Part shown: one piece after another, positions 53,168-62,775 of the stretch
Position numbering within the stretch: the stretch's first letter is position 1
How the letters are laid out: each line of letters starts with the position of its first letter
NCBI RefSeq assembly: GCF_019430905.1
Contig: NZ_JAHYCA010000003.1
Span: 62,001 to 126,000, forward strand
Reading direction: 5' to 3'
Source of the DNA: Billgrantia antri
GTDB taxonomy: Bacteria > Pseudomonadota > Gammaproteobacteria > Pseudomonadales > Halomonadaceae
Length of the DNA: 64,000 nucleotides
Program-made: the position numbers and the translations under genes
Notes under the pieces: model-generated
The model's input: the letters and a program-made list of their open reading frames with translations, nothing else
Told to the model about the DNA's origin: nothing
Databases searched by the model: none

Positions 53168-53902
53168 TCAACTCCGAAAAAGCCGCGAGTACTGCGTTTC
53201 GTGCAGTGCACTGGCCAATGCCAGCCCAGGCAGCGCCGGGCCGAGTTCGTCGTCATTCAGTTCGAGTGCTTCATCCACCGCTGCCACCAGCGCCGGACGC
53301 AGCCGTTCGACCAGTCGCTGGGCCGCGGTATGCCCCAGCGGCAGTGCCTTGCAGGCCACGGCGAGCTGGTTCTCGAGCCAGGCCCAGGCGAAGCCGAGCA
53401 TGGCCTGGCGCGGCGCCACCCCACGCACTTGGGCGGCCCAGGCGAATACGGTCACGTAACCCGCCCGCTCCGGCAGCGCGGTAGCCTCAGCGGAAAAATT
53501 GGAGGGCAACAGCTCCAGGCTGCCAAGCAGCCGTGCCAGCGACGCCCCCAGCCGCGAGTCCTCCGCCGCCAGCTCGGCGGTTTCACGGTTGGCGGCGAGC
53601 CAACGGTCCCACTGGTCTATCGCCTCGCCGTCTCCCCTCGCCCAGGCCTGCTGCAAACGCGCCAGAACCGGCAGCTCACAGCGCGTCAGGCCGTCATCGA
53701 GCACACCGGCAAGCCATTCGCCCAGGCTCGCTTCGTCATCCACCCAGCCCAGCTCGAAGGCGCTCTCGAGCCCCTGCGAAAAGGCGAAGGCGCCGATCGG
53801 CAGCGCCGGGCTGACCAGTTGCATCAGTCCCAGCAAAGCCAGGTCATCGCCCTGTGGCAATACCGCCTTGGGCGCCCCCTCAATGGGCATGGCGGTGTCC
53901 AT
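53168..53902 (-). CDS. ureF: Urease accessory protein UreF
   Basis: Helical protein of about 244 residues that joins UreD and UreG on the apo-urease. LALLGLMQLVSPALPIGAFAFSQGLESAF is the family N-terminal signature, and GYVTVFAWAAQVRGVAP lies in the middle. The start is uncertain: ATG 53902 overlaps the ureE His tail by 23 nt, and ATG 53890 by 11 nt. Neither has a strong ribosome-binding site, which points to translational coupling with ureE. Confidence 0.9.
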   Translation of the reverse strand: MDTAMPIEGAPKAVLPQGDDLALLGLMQLVSPALPIGAFAFSQGLESAFELGWVDDEASLGEWLAGVLDDGLTRCELPVLARLQQAWARGDGEAIDQWDRWLAANRETAELAAEDSRLGASLARLLGSLELLPSNFSAEATALPERAGYVTVFAWAAQVRGVAPRQAMLGFAWAWLENQLAVACKALPLGHTAAQRLVERLRPALVAAVDEALELNDDELGPALPGLALASALHETQYSRLFRS

Positions 53903-54404
53903 GTTGATGGTGGCTGTGGTCGTGGACGTGGTCGTGGTCGTGACCGTGAGCGTGAGAATGGCCGATCTGGTTGTAGGCGCCGGGCTCGGGATCGAAAGGA
54001 GCTTCGTGCCTTTCCAGGTTCGCTCCCAGCAGCTCGGCCAGCTCTTCCAGTACGTGGTCCGGCGGGAAGCGTACGTACCCTCCTTGCTCGTCCTCGCCCA
54101 ACGCCAGCTGCACGTGGCGATTGCCCAGATGATAGGCAAGCCGCGCCAGCGGCAGGCCCGCCGCGAGCCTGGCGGTCACCACCGGCTCGGCAGCAGCCCG
54201 GATGCGCACGGTCTCGCCACTCTCGGCGCGCAGGCCCTCGCCGTCGCGCAGCACCGGACCGCGATCGAGGAACAGGCCCAGCTCACGACCGGCGTCGCTC
54301 AGCGCCTTGAGCCGGCCACGAATGCGCAGCTCATAGGGCAGCGTCAGGGTGTCCGCTTCCTGGCTGGCCGCGATGGGTCCTAGACGTTCGGTCAGTTTTA
54401 GCAT
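53880..54404 (-). CDS. ureE: Urease nickel metallochaperone UreE
   Basis: Protein of 174 residues. An N-terminal peptide-binding domain (TLPYELRIRGRLKALSDAGRELGLFLDRGP) and a nickel-binding domain (AYHLGNRHVQLAL) lead to a long His/Asp tail from about residue 150, with the alternating pattern HGHDHDHVHDHSHHQ. The tail stores nickel, as in Klebsiella UreE. The ureF start lies inside this His-rich coding stretch. Confidence 0.95.
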   Translation of the reverse strand: MLKLTERLGPIAASQEADTLTLPYELRIRGRLKALSDAGRELGLFLDRGPVLRDGEGLRAESGETVRIRAAAEPVVTARLAAGLPLARLAYHLGNRHVQLALGEDEQGGYVRFPPDHVLEELAELLGANLERHEAPFDPEPGAYNQIGHSHAHGHDHDHVHDHSHHQHGHRHAH

Positions 54405-54452
54405 TGCTATTGCCTCTTCGCTGGCCGCCAGCCTCGCCCTCGCTCAACGCCA

Positions 54453-54583
54453 CGTGACCGAAACCCTGCCCCCTCGGGCGGACTCCTGCGGTCGGAAAGA
54501 CGGCACATCCCTGTGCCGGCTTTCCTCGATCTTCATCCATGAAGATCGACCGCGTCGCTTCGCCCGAGGGGTCAGCGGTCACG
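54453..54583 (-). repeat. Large branched inverted repeat between ureC and ureE
   Basis: Three coaxial arm pairs enclose two hairpins. Arms: CGTGACCG (54453-54460) with CGGTCACG (54576-54583), CCCCTCGGGCG (54470-54480) with CGCCCGAGGGG (54561-54571), CGGTCG (54489-54494) with CGACCG (54547-54552). Hairpins: CGGCACA/TGTGCCG (54501-54518) and CGATCTTCAT/ATGAAGATCG (54527-54548). It fills most of the 224-nt gap in the urease message and codes for nothing visible. Confidence 0.8.
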
Positions 54584-54628
54584 CGAGGTTTCGCGATGAC
54601 AAGCTGGCTGGGCGATATCGTCATGGTT

Positions 54629-56346
<1,718 letters not shown>

Positions 56347-56350
<4 letters not shown>

Positions 56351-56667
56351 GCGTCACCTCCATCCAGCTTGCCCATCACATCGCCGCGAAAACCATAGAT
56401 ATGGCGCGTGCCGGCAAAAGGAATAAGCGTGACCTCCCGGGTCTGGCCCGGCTCGAAGCGAATCGCCGTGCCCGCGGCAACGTCCAGGCGAAAACCACGC
56501 GCCTTGGCACGGTCGAAGGCCAGCGCCGGGTTGGTTTCGGCGAAGTGGTAATGAGAGCCGACCTGGATCGGCCGGTCGCCGGTATTAGCCACCACGACCA
56601 TGATTCGCTCGCGCCCGGCGCAGAGCTCGATCTCGCCGTCCTTCAACTGATACTCACCGGGAATCAT
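56347..56667 (-). CDS. ureB: Urease beta subunit
   Basis: Structural subunit of 106 residues. [19 protein letters not shown] at the start, then [22 protein letters not shown] and [19 protein letters not shown], are all canonical. It overlaps ureC by 4 nt. A 172-nt gap containing a palindromic element separates it from ureA, although ureA and ureB are usually close. Confidence 0.97.
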
Positions 56668-56720
56668 TGGACCTTCCCTCTACGTTGTGGCTGCCATTGA
56701 GCAGCTAGAACCGTCGACAG

Positions 56721-56843
56721 CTAAAACTGAGCGAACGAAGGCCAGGCAAGGCGGCGAGCGACAAAAAAGCGGAGTTTACTTTAGTAAATGAGCACTTTTT
56801 GTCGTGAAGCCAACACAGCATGGCCGAGTGCAGCCAGTTTTAG
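56721..56843. repeat. Extragenic palindromic element, copy B
   Basis: An imperfect palindrome of 123 bp. Outer arms CTAAAACTG (56721-56729) and CAGTTTTAG (56835-56843), middle arms CGACAAAAA (56759-56767) and TTTTTGTCG (56796-56804), and a central hairpin TTTACT-TT-AGTAAA (56775-56788) flanked by GGAG and TGAG. The right arm includes the ureA stop codon. Central flanks and hairpin geometry match copy A at 46458-46599, with different but paired stem bases. Confidence 0.75.
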
Positions 56844-57142
56844 AGGATGGGTGTGTGGACGGTGACGAGCTTGGTGCCGTCGGGGAAGGTGGCTTCCACC
56901 TGCACCTCGTGCACCATTTCGGCCACCCCTTCCATCACGTCGTCGCGGCCGAGGATCTCGCGGCCGTAGCTCATCAGCTCGGCCACGCTGCGACCGTCGC
57001 GCGCGCCTTCCATGATCTCGAAGCTGATCAGCGCCACCGCCTCCGGATAGTTGAGCTTGAGGCCGCGAGCCCGTCGCCGCTCGGCCAGTTGGGCGGCCGA
57101 GAACAGCAGCAGCTTGTCCTTGTCTCTCGGGGTCAGTTCCAT
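56840..57142 (-). CDS. ureA: Urease gamma subunit
   Basis: Structural subunit of 100 residues with [40 protein letters not shown] and the C-terminal [21 protein letters not shown]. The length is normal. It follows ureD after 18 nt. Its stop codon lies within the outer arm of palindromic copy B, so the element appears to have arisen or landed exactly at the gene end. Confidence 0.97.
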   Translation of the reverse strand: MELTPRDKDKLLLFSAAQLAERRRARGLKLNYPEAVALISFEIMEGARDGRSVAELMSYGREILGRDDVMEGVAEMVHEVQVEATFPDGTKLVTVHTPIL

Positions 57143-57160
57143 GCGAATCTCCTGGAATCG

Positions 57161-58060
57161 TCAGGTGAACCAGATACGTGGGGGATGGGAAGGAGAATCG
57201 ATCATCAGCTGCCTGAGACGGGCCCAGACCTGCTGGCAAAGATCCCAGGCCTCGTTACGCTCATGCCCCAGATAGCGCAGCAGCAGCACGCCATGGCGCA
57301 CGGTGACCGCCCAGCGCGGGCTCGCCGTGATTGCGTTACGCAGCACCTCGACGGCACCAGACTCGTCGGCAAGACCTACGGCCCATAACGTGGCCTGCAC
57401 GCTGGCACCACCCTGCCCCCAGCGTCCCTTGAAGCGCGGGTGAGCCGGATCGAGCGGCTGACGCTCCAGCCACAGCGGCTTGCCATCTCGCAACAGACGA
57501 AAGCGCTGCTCGATTCGGCCCGACACGTAGGGCAGCCGGCTCGCCGGTCGGCCCAGCGCCAGCACCTCCCAGCCCAGGCAACGCGCATCGTCGGCCAATT
57601 CGATGGTCGTGTGCTGCTCACCGCACGAGCCATCGAAGGCGATGGTCTCCTGGGGCAGCCACTCGAGCACTCCACCCGGCGCCACCTGCAGCTCTGTACG
57701 CTGGGACCAGGCCACGCCATGACTGTCGGCACGATAGAGCTTGTTGGCCGCAGGGGTCGTCACCAATGCGCGGGCACCCGACTCGACCCGAACCGAGACG
57801 TGCAACACATCGCCACTTACCAGCCCGCCGGGCGGATGCAGCAGGTAAACATGACACGAGCCCTCGCGGCCCTCGGGATAGAAAGGCCGCTGCACCCGCA
57901 ACGGGCCCTGGTGACGAGCCCGCACCAGGCGGGTGGTGTCCTGGCGGCTGTCGAAGCCGAGTTCCAGCGACGCCACCCAGCGTCGGCCGGCATCGAAGCG
58001 GTGACCGGAGGCGCTGGGCGGCAGCAGTGTCTTGGCGTCGAAACGAGCCGTCATCGGCAT
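57161..58060 (-). CDS. ureD: Urease accessory protein UreD
   Basis: Accessory scaffold of about 299 residues that binds apo-urease and guides nickel. Typical stretches are GPLRVQRPFYPEGREGSCHVYLLHPPGGLVSGDVL, TTPAANKLYR and LEWLPQETIAFDGS. Start 58060 (MPMTARFD) or 58054 (MTARFD) cannot be separated. It heads the urease operon, with a regulatory-looking 264-nt spacer between it and urtE. Confidence 0.94.
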   Translation of the reverse strand: MPMTARFDAKTLLPPSASGHRFDAGRRWVASLELGFDSRQDTTRLVRARHQGPLRVQRPFYPEGREGSCHVYLLHPPGGLVSGDVLHVSVRVESGARALVTTPAANKLYRADSHGVAWSQRTELQVAPGGVLEWLPQETIAFDGSCGEQHTTIELADDARCLGWEVLALGRPASRLPYVSGRIEQRFRLLRDGKPLWLERQPLDPAHPRFKGRWGQGGASVQATLWAVGLADESGAVEVLRNAITASPRWAVTVRHGVLLLRYLGHERNEAWDLCQQVWARLRQLMIDSPSHPPRIWFT

Positions 58061-58149
58061 CGGCCTTTTGCAACAGGGTTCGGCCTCTTCGTCGAGGCTT
58101 TGCCCTATTCATGGCAACCGCTGTACCAGAACGGTGAAATGTAGAAAAA

Positions 58150-58253
58150 ATGAATACAATTCATCGAGTTATTTTGTATACAGCCACAACTGCAAAGGTC
58201 AGCTTCGCACCAGATTGGCGCACACAAGCCAGCGCGGCGCACAGTTTGTGCGC
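58150..58253. promoter_or_regulatory. Palindromes in the urtE-ureD spacer
   Basis: Three symmetric sites sit in the ureD upstream region: ATGAAT-aca-ATTCAT (58150-58164), TTGTATACAG (58174-58183, GntR-like TGTATACA core), and GCGCAC-AGTTT-GTGCGC (58237-58253). They are candidate operators or promoter parts of the urease operon. No clear sigma-54 element was seen. Confidence 0.35.
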
Positions 58254-58324
58254 AAGAGCGCCTGACGACCCCTTTGGCCATGGCCCAGAACGGTGCAGGA
58301 AAAATTCCCAGCTTGGCAAAACGG

Positions 58325-59023
58325 CTAGACCGTCAAGTGCTCCTTGATCAGGGCATCGGACAGCTCAGCGATCGCGCCCTTGGCCACCGGTCGGCCGCGG
58401 TCCATGATCGCGAAGCGATCGGCATATTTGCGGGCGAAGGGTAGCTTCTGCTCCACCAGCAGTACGGTCAGGCCATCCTCGGCGATCAGCTTGCGAATCA
58501 CCTCGCCGATCAGGGTGACGATATTGGGCTGGATCCCCTCCCCCGGCTCGTCGAGGATCAGCAGCCGAGGCTCGATCACCAGCGCCCGGCCGATGGCCAG
58601 TTGCTGTTGCTGGCCGCCCGAGAGATCGCCACCGCGGCGGTGCCTCATTTCTTCGAGCACCGGGAAGAGTTCGAAGATGCGCTCCGGAACGGTGCGCCGG
58701 CCATCGCCGCGAGCCGCCAGACCGGTGCGCAGGTTCTCCTCCACGGTGAGCAGCGGAAAGATCTGCCGCCCCTGGGGCACGTAGCCGATCCCCAGCCGCG
58801 AACGATCCTCCACCCGCCGTCGGGTCAGCTCGACATCGTCGGCATAGCGGATGCTGCCGGAGGCCACCGGCACCTCACCCATGACGGCCTTCATCAGGGT
58901 GGTCTTGCCCACCCCGTTGCGCCCCATCACGCAGGTGCACAGGCCCGCCGGCACGGTCAGGTCGAGATCCCACAGGGTATGGGACTCGCCATAGAACTGA
59001 TTGAGCTTGTCGATCTCGAGCAT
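58325..59023 (-). CDS. urtE: Urea ABC transporter ATPase UrtE
   Basis: LivF-like ATPase of 232 residues. Walker A is VMGRNGVGKTTLMKAV (family GRNGVGKTT), the signature is DLSGGQQQQLAIGRAL, and Walker B is LLILDEPGEGIQPNIV. GEGIQP in place of the LivF GLSP is typical of UrtE. Its ATG shares a base with the urtD stop. It is the last urt gene before the urease operon. Confidence 0.93.
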   Translation of the reverse strand: MLEIDKLNQFYGESHTLWDLDLTVPAGLCTCVMGRNGVGKTTLMKAVMGEVPVASGSIRYADDVELTRRRVEDRSRLGIGYVPQGRQIFPLLTVEENLRTGLAARGDGRRTVPERIFELFPVLEEMRHRRGGDLSGGQQQQLAIGRALVIEPRLLILDEPGEGIQPNIVTLIGEVIRKLIAEDGLTVLLVEQKLPFARKYADRFAIMDRGRPVAKGAIAELSDALIKEHLTV

Positions 59024-59859
59024 CAGACCTCCTCCTCGGCTTCGGCACCCAGGTAGACCTCGACCACCCGCGGGTCGCTCGATACCTGGTCCATGCTACC
59101 CTCCGCCAGCACACTGCCCTGATGCAGTACCGTCACCTTGCGCGCGATGGAGCGCACAAAGCCCATGTCATGCTCGACAACGACAACGGATTGTTTTCCT
59201 GCGAGACCGGTCAGCAGCTCGGCGGTGCGTTCCATCTCCTGCTCGGTCATGCCCGCCACCGGCTCGTCCACCAGCAACAGGCGCGGCCGCTGCATCAGGA
59301 GCATGCCGATCTCCAGCCACTGCTTCTGGCCGTGGGATAGGATGCCCGCCTGACGCACACGCAGCTCGGCCAAACCGATGGTCTTGAGAACCTCGTCGAT
59401 GCGGTCGCGAATCTCGCCGTTCATGCGCGCAGTGAGCGTGGGCAGGATGCGCTTGTCGGCGGCCATTGCCAGCTCCAGGTTCTCGAATACCGTCAGCGCC
59501 TCGAACACAGTGGGTTTCTGGAACTTGCGCCCGATGCCGAGGCTGGCGATCTGCGGCTCGTTCATGGCCAGCAGGTCGTGGCGGCTACCGAACCACACCT
59601 TGCCGCTGTCGGGCCGGGTCTTGCCGGTGATGATGTCCATCATGGTGGTCTTGCCGGCGCCGTTAGGCCCGATGATGCAGCGCAGCTCGCCGTCGTCGAT
59701 GGTCAGGTTGAGGTCGTTGATCGCCTTGAAGCCGTCGAAGCTGACCGTCACGTCCTCCAGGTAGAGGATCGGCCCGTGTCGCACGTCGACCGGCGACTCG
59801 ACGGGGACCAGGAAATCGAACACCCGATCACGGCTGGCCAGGGAACGCAAAATGCTCAT
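59023..59859 (-). CDS. urtD: Urea ABC transporter ATPase UrtD
   Basis: LivG-like ATPase of 278 residues. Walker A is IIGPNGAGKTTMMDIITG, the signature is LSHGQKQWLEIGMLL, and Walker B is LLLVDEPVAGMTEQEM. The KTRPDSGKVWFG and SLGIGRKFQKPTVFE blocks are UrtD-like. It has an N-terminal extension of about 30 residues before the ATPase core. It overlaps urtC by 4 nt. Confidence 0.93.
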   Translation of the reverse strand: MSILRSLASRDRVFDFLVPVESPVDVRHGPILYLEDVTVSFDGFKAINDLNLTIDDGELRCIIGPNGAGKTTMMDIITGKTRPDSGKVWFGSRHDLLAMNEPQIASLGIGRKFQKPTVFEALTVFENLELAMAADKRILPTLTARMNGEIRDRIDEVLKTIGLAELRVRQAGILSHGQKQWLEIGMLLMQRPRLLLVDEPVAGMTEQEMERTAELLTGLAGKQSVVVVEHDMGFVRSIARKVTVLHQGSVLAEGSMDQVSSDPRVVEVYLGAEAEEEV

Positions 59860-60995
59860 GCCGAAGCCTCCTTGGCGGAAAACGAAGCGTCAGCGTCACG
59901 ACGGCGGCGCAGCCGCAGCGACAGCAACCCCGCTACACCACGCGGCAGGAACACCGTGACCAGCACGAAAAGTCCGCCCAGGGCAAACAGCCAGGCATCC
60001 GGCATCACGCCGGTAAACACCGTCTTGGCGTAGTTGACCAGAATCGCCCCGATCACCGCACCGTAGAGGGTCGCCCGACCGCCCAGCGCCACCCACAGTA
60101 CGATCTCGATGGAAAACAGCGGCGAGAACTCGCTGGGGTTGATGATCCCCACCTGGGGCACATAGAGCGCCCCGGCCAGGCCCGCCAGCATGGCCGAGAC
60201 CACGAACACGAACAGTTGGAAGCGCTCGACCCGGTAGCCGAGGAAGCGCGTGCGTGCCTCGGCATCGCGGGTCGCCACGCACACCCGGCCCAGCTTGCTG
60301 GTGACGATCGCCCGGCAAAGCAAGTAGCCCACTGCCAGCGCCACGCCACTGGCCAGGAACAGCCCCAGGCGAGTCTCGCTGCTGCGCAGGTTGAAACCGA
60401 GAATCTCACGGAAATCGGTCAGCCCGTTGTTGCCGCCGAAGCCCATCTCGTTGCGGAAGAAGGCCAGCATCAGGGCGAAGGTCAGCGCCTGGGTGATAAT
60501 CGACAGATAGACCCCGGTGACCCGCGAGCGAAACGCCAGGAAGCCGAATATCAGCGCCAGCGCTCCCGGCGCCAACAGCACCATCAGGAAGGCAAATCCG
60601 GCCATGTCGAAGCCATGCCAGTACCAGGGCAGGCTGTCCCAGTTGAGGAACACCATGAAGTCGGGCAGCACCGGGTGGCCGTAGACGCCGCGGTCGCCGA
60701 TCTGGCGCATCAGGTACATGCCCATGGCATAGCCGCCCATGGCGAAGAAGGCGCCATGGCCCAGGCTGAGAATACCGAGATAGCCCCACACCAGGTCCAC
60801 CGCCACCGCCAGTAGGGCGTAGCTCAGGTACTTGCCGAACAAGTTAACGGTATAAGCACTGACATGAAGCGAGTGCCCCGGTGGCACGGCCAGGTGCATC
60901 AGCGTCACCAGCGCCATCGCTGCCAGCAGCACAGCAAGGAAGATCAGCGTCGAGCGCTCGCCGAACGGCCGCATCAGCCACGATCTCGATTGCAT
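59856..60995 (-). CDS. urtC: Urea ABC transporter permease UrtC
   Basis: LivM-like permease of 379 residues with about ten helices. Typical blocks are DLVWGYLGILSLGHGAFFAMGGYAMGMYLMRQIGDRGVYG, GFGGNNGLTDF and VWVALGGRATLYGAVIGAILVN. The final region is basic (LRLRRRRDADAS). It lies 3 nt after urtB and overlaps urtD, so the genes form one transcript. Confidence 0.93.
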   Translation of the reverse strand: MQSRSWLMRPFGERSTLIFLAVLLAAMALVTLMHLAVPPGHSLHVSAYTVNLFGKYLSYALLAVAVDLVWGYLGILSLGHGAFFAMGGYAMGMYLMRQIGDRGVYGHPVLPDFMVFLNWDSLPWYWHGFDMAGFAFLMVLLAPGALALIFGFLAFRSRVTGVYLSIITQALTFALMLAFFRNEMGFGGNNGLTDFREILGFNLRSSETRLGLFLASGVALAVGYLLCRAIVTSKLGRVCVATRDAEARTRFLGYRVERFQLFVFVVSAMLAGLAGALYVPQVGIINPSEFSPLFSIEIVLWVALGGRATLYGAVIGAILVNYAKTVFTGVMPDAWLFALGGLFVLVTVFLPRGVAGLLSLRLRRRRDADASFSAKEASA

Positions 60996-60998
60996 GGA

Positions 60999-62705
60999 TC
61001 AGCCCTCCGCCGCCCGGCCCTTCTGCGGGAAGAGTCCACGGGGGCGCTTTTGAATGAACAGGATGATGAACACCAGCACGATGATCTTGGCCATTACGGC
61101 CCCGGCCCAGGGTTCCAGCACCTGGTTGATGACGCCAAGCGACAGCCCCGCTACCAGGGTGCCCCACAGGTTGCCCACGCCGCCGAACACCACCACCATG
61201 AAGGAGTCGATGATATAGTTCTGGCCTAGGTTGGGCCCCACGTTGGTGAGCTGGGACAGCGCCACGCCGGCCAGCCCCGCCACGCCGGAGCCCAGGGCGA
61301 AGGTCAGGATGTCGACCCGCGTGGCGCGAATGCCCATCGAACGCGCCATGGCGCGGTTCTGGGTCACCGCCCGCACCTCCAGCCCAAGCCGGGTGCGGCG
61401 CATGATCAGCACCAGTGCGGCGAACACCACCAGGGCGAAGCCAAGCACCACCATGCGGTTGAGCGTGAGAGAGAGAGCATCGTTGATGGCGATGGAGCCG
61501 CTCATCCACTCAGGCGTGATGACGGTGCGGTTGAGCGGCGAAATCACGGTACGCACCAGCTGCTGCAGGATCAGGCTGATACCGAAGGTCGCCAAGAGCG
61601 TCTCCAGCGGCCGTCCCTTGAGGAACTGGATGACGCCGCGCTCGATAGCGATACCCGCCAGCGCCGCGACCAGGAAGCCGGCGGGAATCGCCAGGATCAA
61701 CGCCAGCCCCGGCTGGCCCGGCAGCAGTTGCTGCATGGCCCAGGTGGTGTAGGCGCCGAGCATGATCAGCTCGCCATGCGCCATGTTGATCACGCCCATC
61801 ACGCCGAAGGTGATCGCCAGGCCAATGGCGGCGAGTACCAGCACCGAGCCCAGCGACAGGCCGAAGTAGAGGGTCTCGACCGCGCGGTTGACCTTGAGCA
61901 TCTGCTCGATGCTGTTCAACGCCTCGCGGGCGCCATCGACCAAGGCAGGATCGTCACTGTTGAGTACGCGATTGAAAGCGACCCGCACCCGGGGGTGCAG
62001 GCTACCGCGCAGATCGTCTATCGCCGCGAACTCGCCCTGCTCCAGGCGGTAAATGGCCAGCGCCTGGATCAACCGCTCTTGCACCCTGGCATCCGGCTCC
62101 TCCTCGATCACCTTGGCCAGGGGGCCGGCCAGGTCGCCATCGACCTCGCCCAGCAGGCGCTCGGCCGAAGCGCGACGCAACCCGACATCGGCAGCATAGA
62201 GATCGACCACTGCGATGGCACTGCGCAGCTGGTTGCGCAGCGCGTTGTTGATGCCTATTCGCTCCAGGTCACGGCGCGACATCTCGCCCAACGCCTCGCC
62301 GGTCAGTGCGTCCTCGACCGGCCACTGGCGGCCCGAGTTGTCGAGCGCGACCACGAAGCGACCGTCGTCGGTGCGCTGCAGGCGGCCATCGAGCAAGGCT
62401 TGGAGCCAATCCCGTGCGCGGGGGTCGTCGCTGCGCACGATGGCCTCGATGGCTTCGCCCTTGGCGGAAAACGACGACACGTCCAGCGCCTCGAGAAGCG
62501 CCTGTGCCGCTGTATCGTCGGCCGCTTCAGCCTCCTGCGCGGAGACGGGAGCGGTCAATGTAAGGCCAAGCACGAATGCGAGGGCCAGAACGAGAACCAT
62601 CAGCCACGAGCCCCTCGTTGCAGCGTGCATGGGCTCGCTGTCTTCGGCAGCGCTGCCGGCCCTCGCCCCGACCGCCGCTGGCCCGGGCATGGGGGGATAT
62701 CGCAT
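60999..62705 (-). CDS. urtB: Urea ABC transporter permease UrtB with N-terminal soluble domain
   Basis: Permease of about 568 residues. An export signal or anchor (near residues 35-58, GSWLMVLVLALAFVLGLTL) and a helical repeat-like soluble domain of about 210 residues precede a LivH-like permease (ITFGVMGVINMAHGELIMLGAYTTW, VVVFGGVGNLWGTLVAGLSLG). This long form is normal for UrtB. ATG 62705 has GAGGA 8-9 nt upstream; later in-frame ATGs at 62690 and 62630 are possible. The soluble domain probably faces the periplasm near UrtA. Confidence 0.9.
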   Translation of the reverse strand: MRYPPMPGPAAVGARAGSAAEDSEPMHAATRGSWLMVLVLALAFVLGLTLTAPVSAQEAEAADDTAAQALLEALDVSSFSAKGEAIEAIVRSDDPRARDWLQALLDGRLQRTDDGRFVVALDNSGRQWPVEDALTGEALGEMSRRDLERIGINNALRNQLRSAIAVVDLYAADVGLRRASAERLLGEVDGDLAGPLAKVIEEEPDARVQERLIQALAIYRLEQGEFAAIDDLRGSLHPRVRVAFNRVLNSDDPALVDGAREALNSIEQMLKVNRAVETLYFGLSLGSVLVLAAIGLAITFGVMGVINMAHGELIMLGAYTTWAMQQLLPGQPGLALILAIPAGFLVAALAGIAIERGVIQFLKGRPLETLLATFGISLILQQLVRTVISPLNRTVITPEWMSGSIAINDALSLTLNRMVVLGFALVVFAALVLIMRRTRLGLEVRAVTQNRAMARSMGIRATRVDILTFALGSGVAGLAGVALSQLTNVGPNLGQNYIIDSFMVVVFGGVGNLWGTLVAGLSLGVINQVLEPWAGAVMAKIIVLVFIILFIQKRPRGLFPQKGRAAEG

Positions 62706-62741
62706 TAGGGAATTCCTCGGGATCGGTAGAGAAGGCGCGCT

Positions 62742-62764
62742 CCCCCGCTGCATGGCAGCGGGGG
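62742..62764 (-). promoter_or_regulatory. Stable intercistronic hairpin between urtA and urtB
   Basis: A perfect 10-bp GC-rich stem (CCCCCGCTGC with GCAGCGGGGG, loop of 3) lies in the 70-nt gap after urtA. It has no T-run. Such hairpins often protect the message of an abundant binding protein from 3' decay while letting some transcripts continue. Confidence 0.6.
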
Positions 62765-62775
62765 CTATGCAGTTC

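Noticed and set aside
58061-58324. Sigma-54/NtrC control of the urease operon
   Set aside because: GG-N10-GC elements at the right spacing were not found, and the GCGCAC/GTGCGC palindrome fits an NtrC site only loosely.
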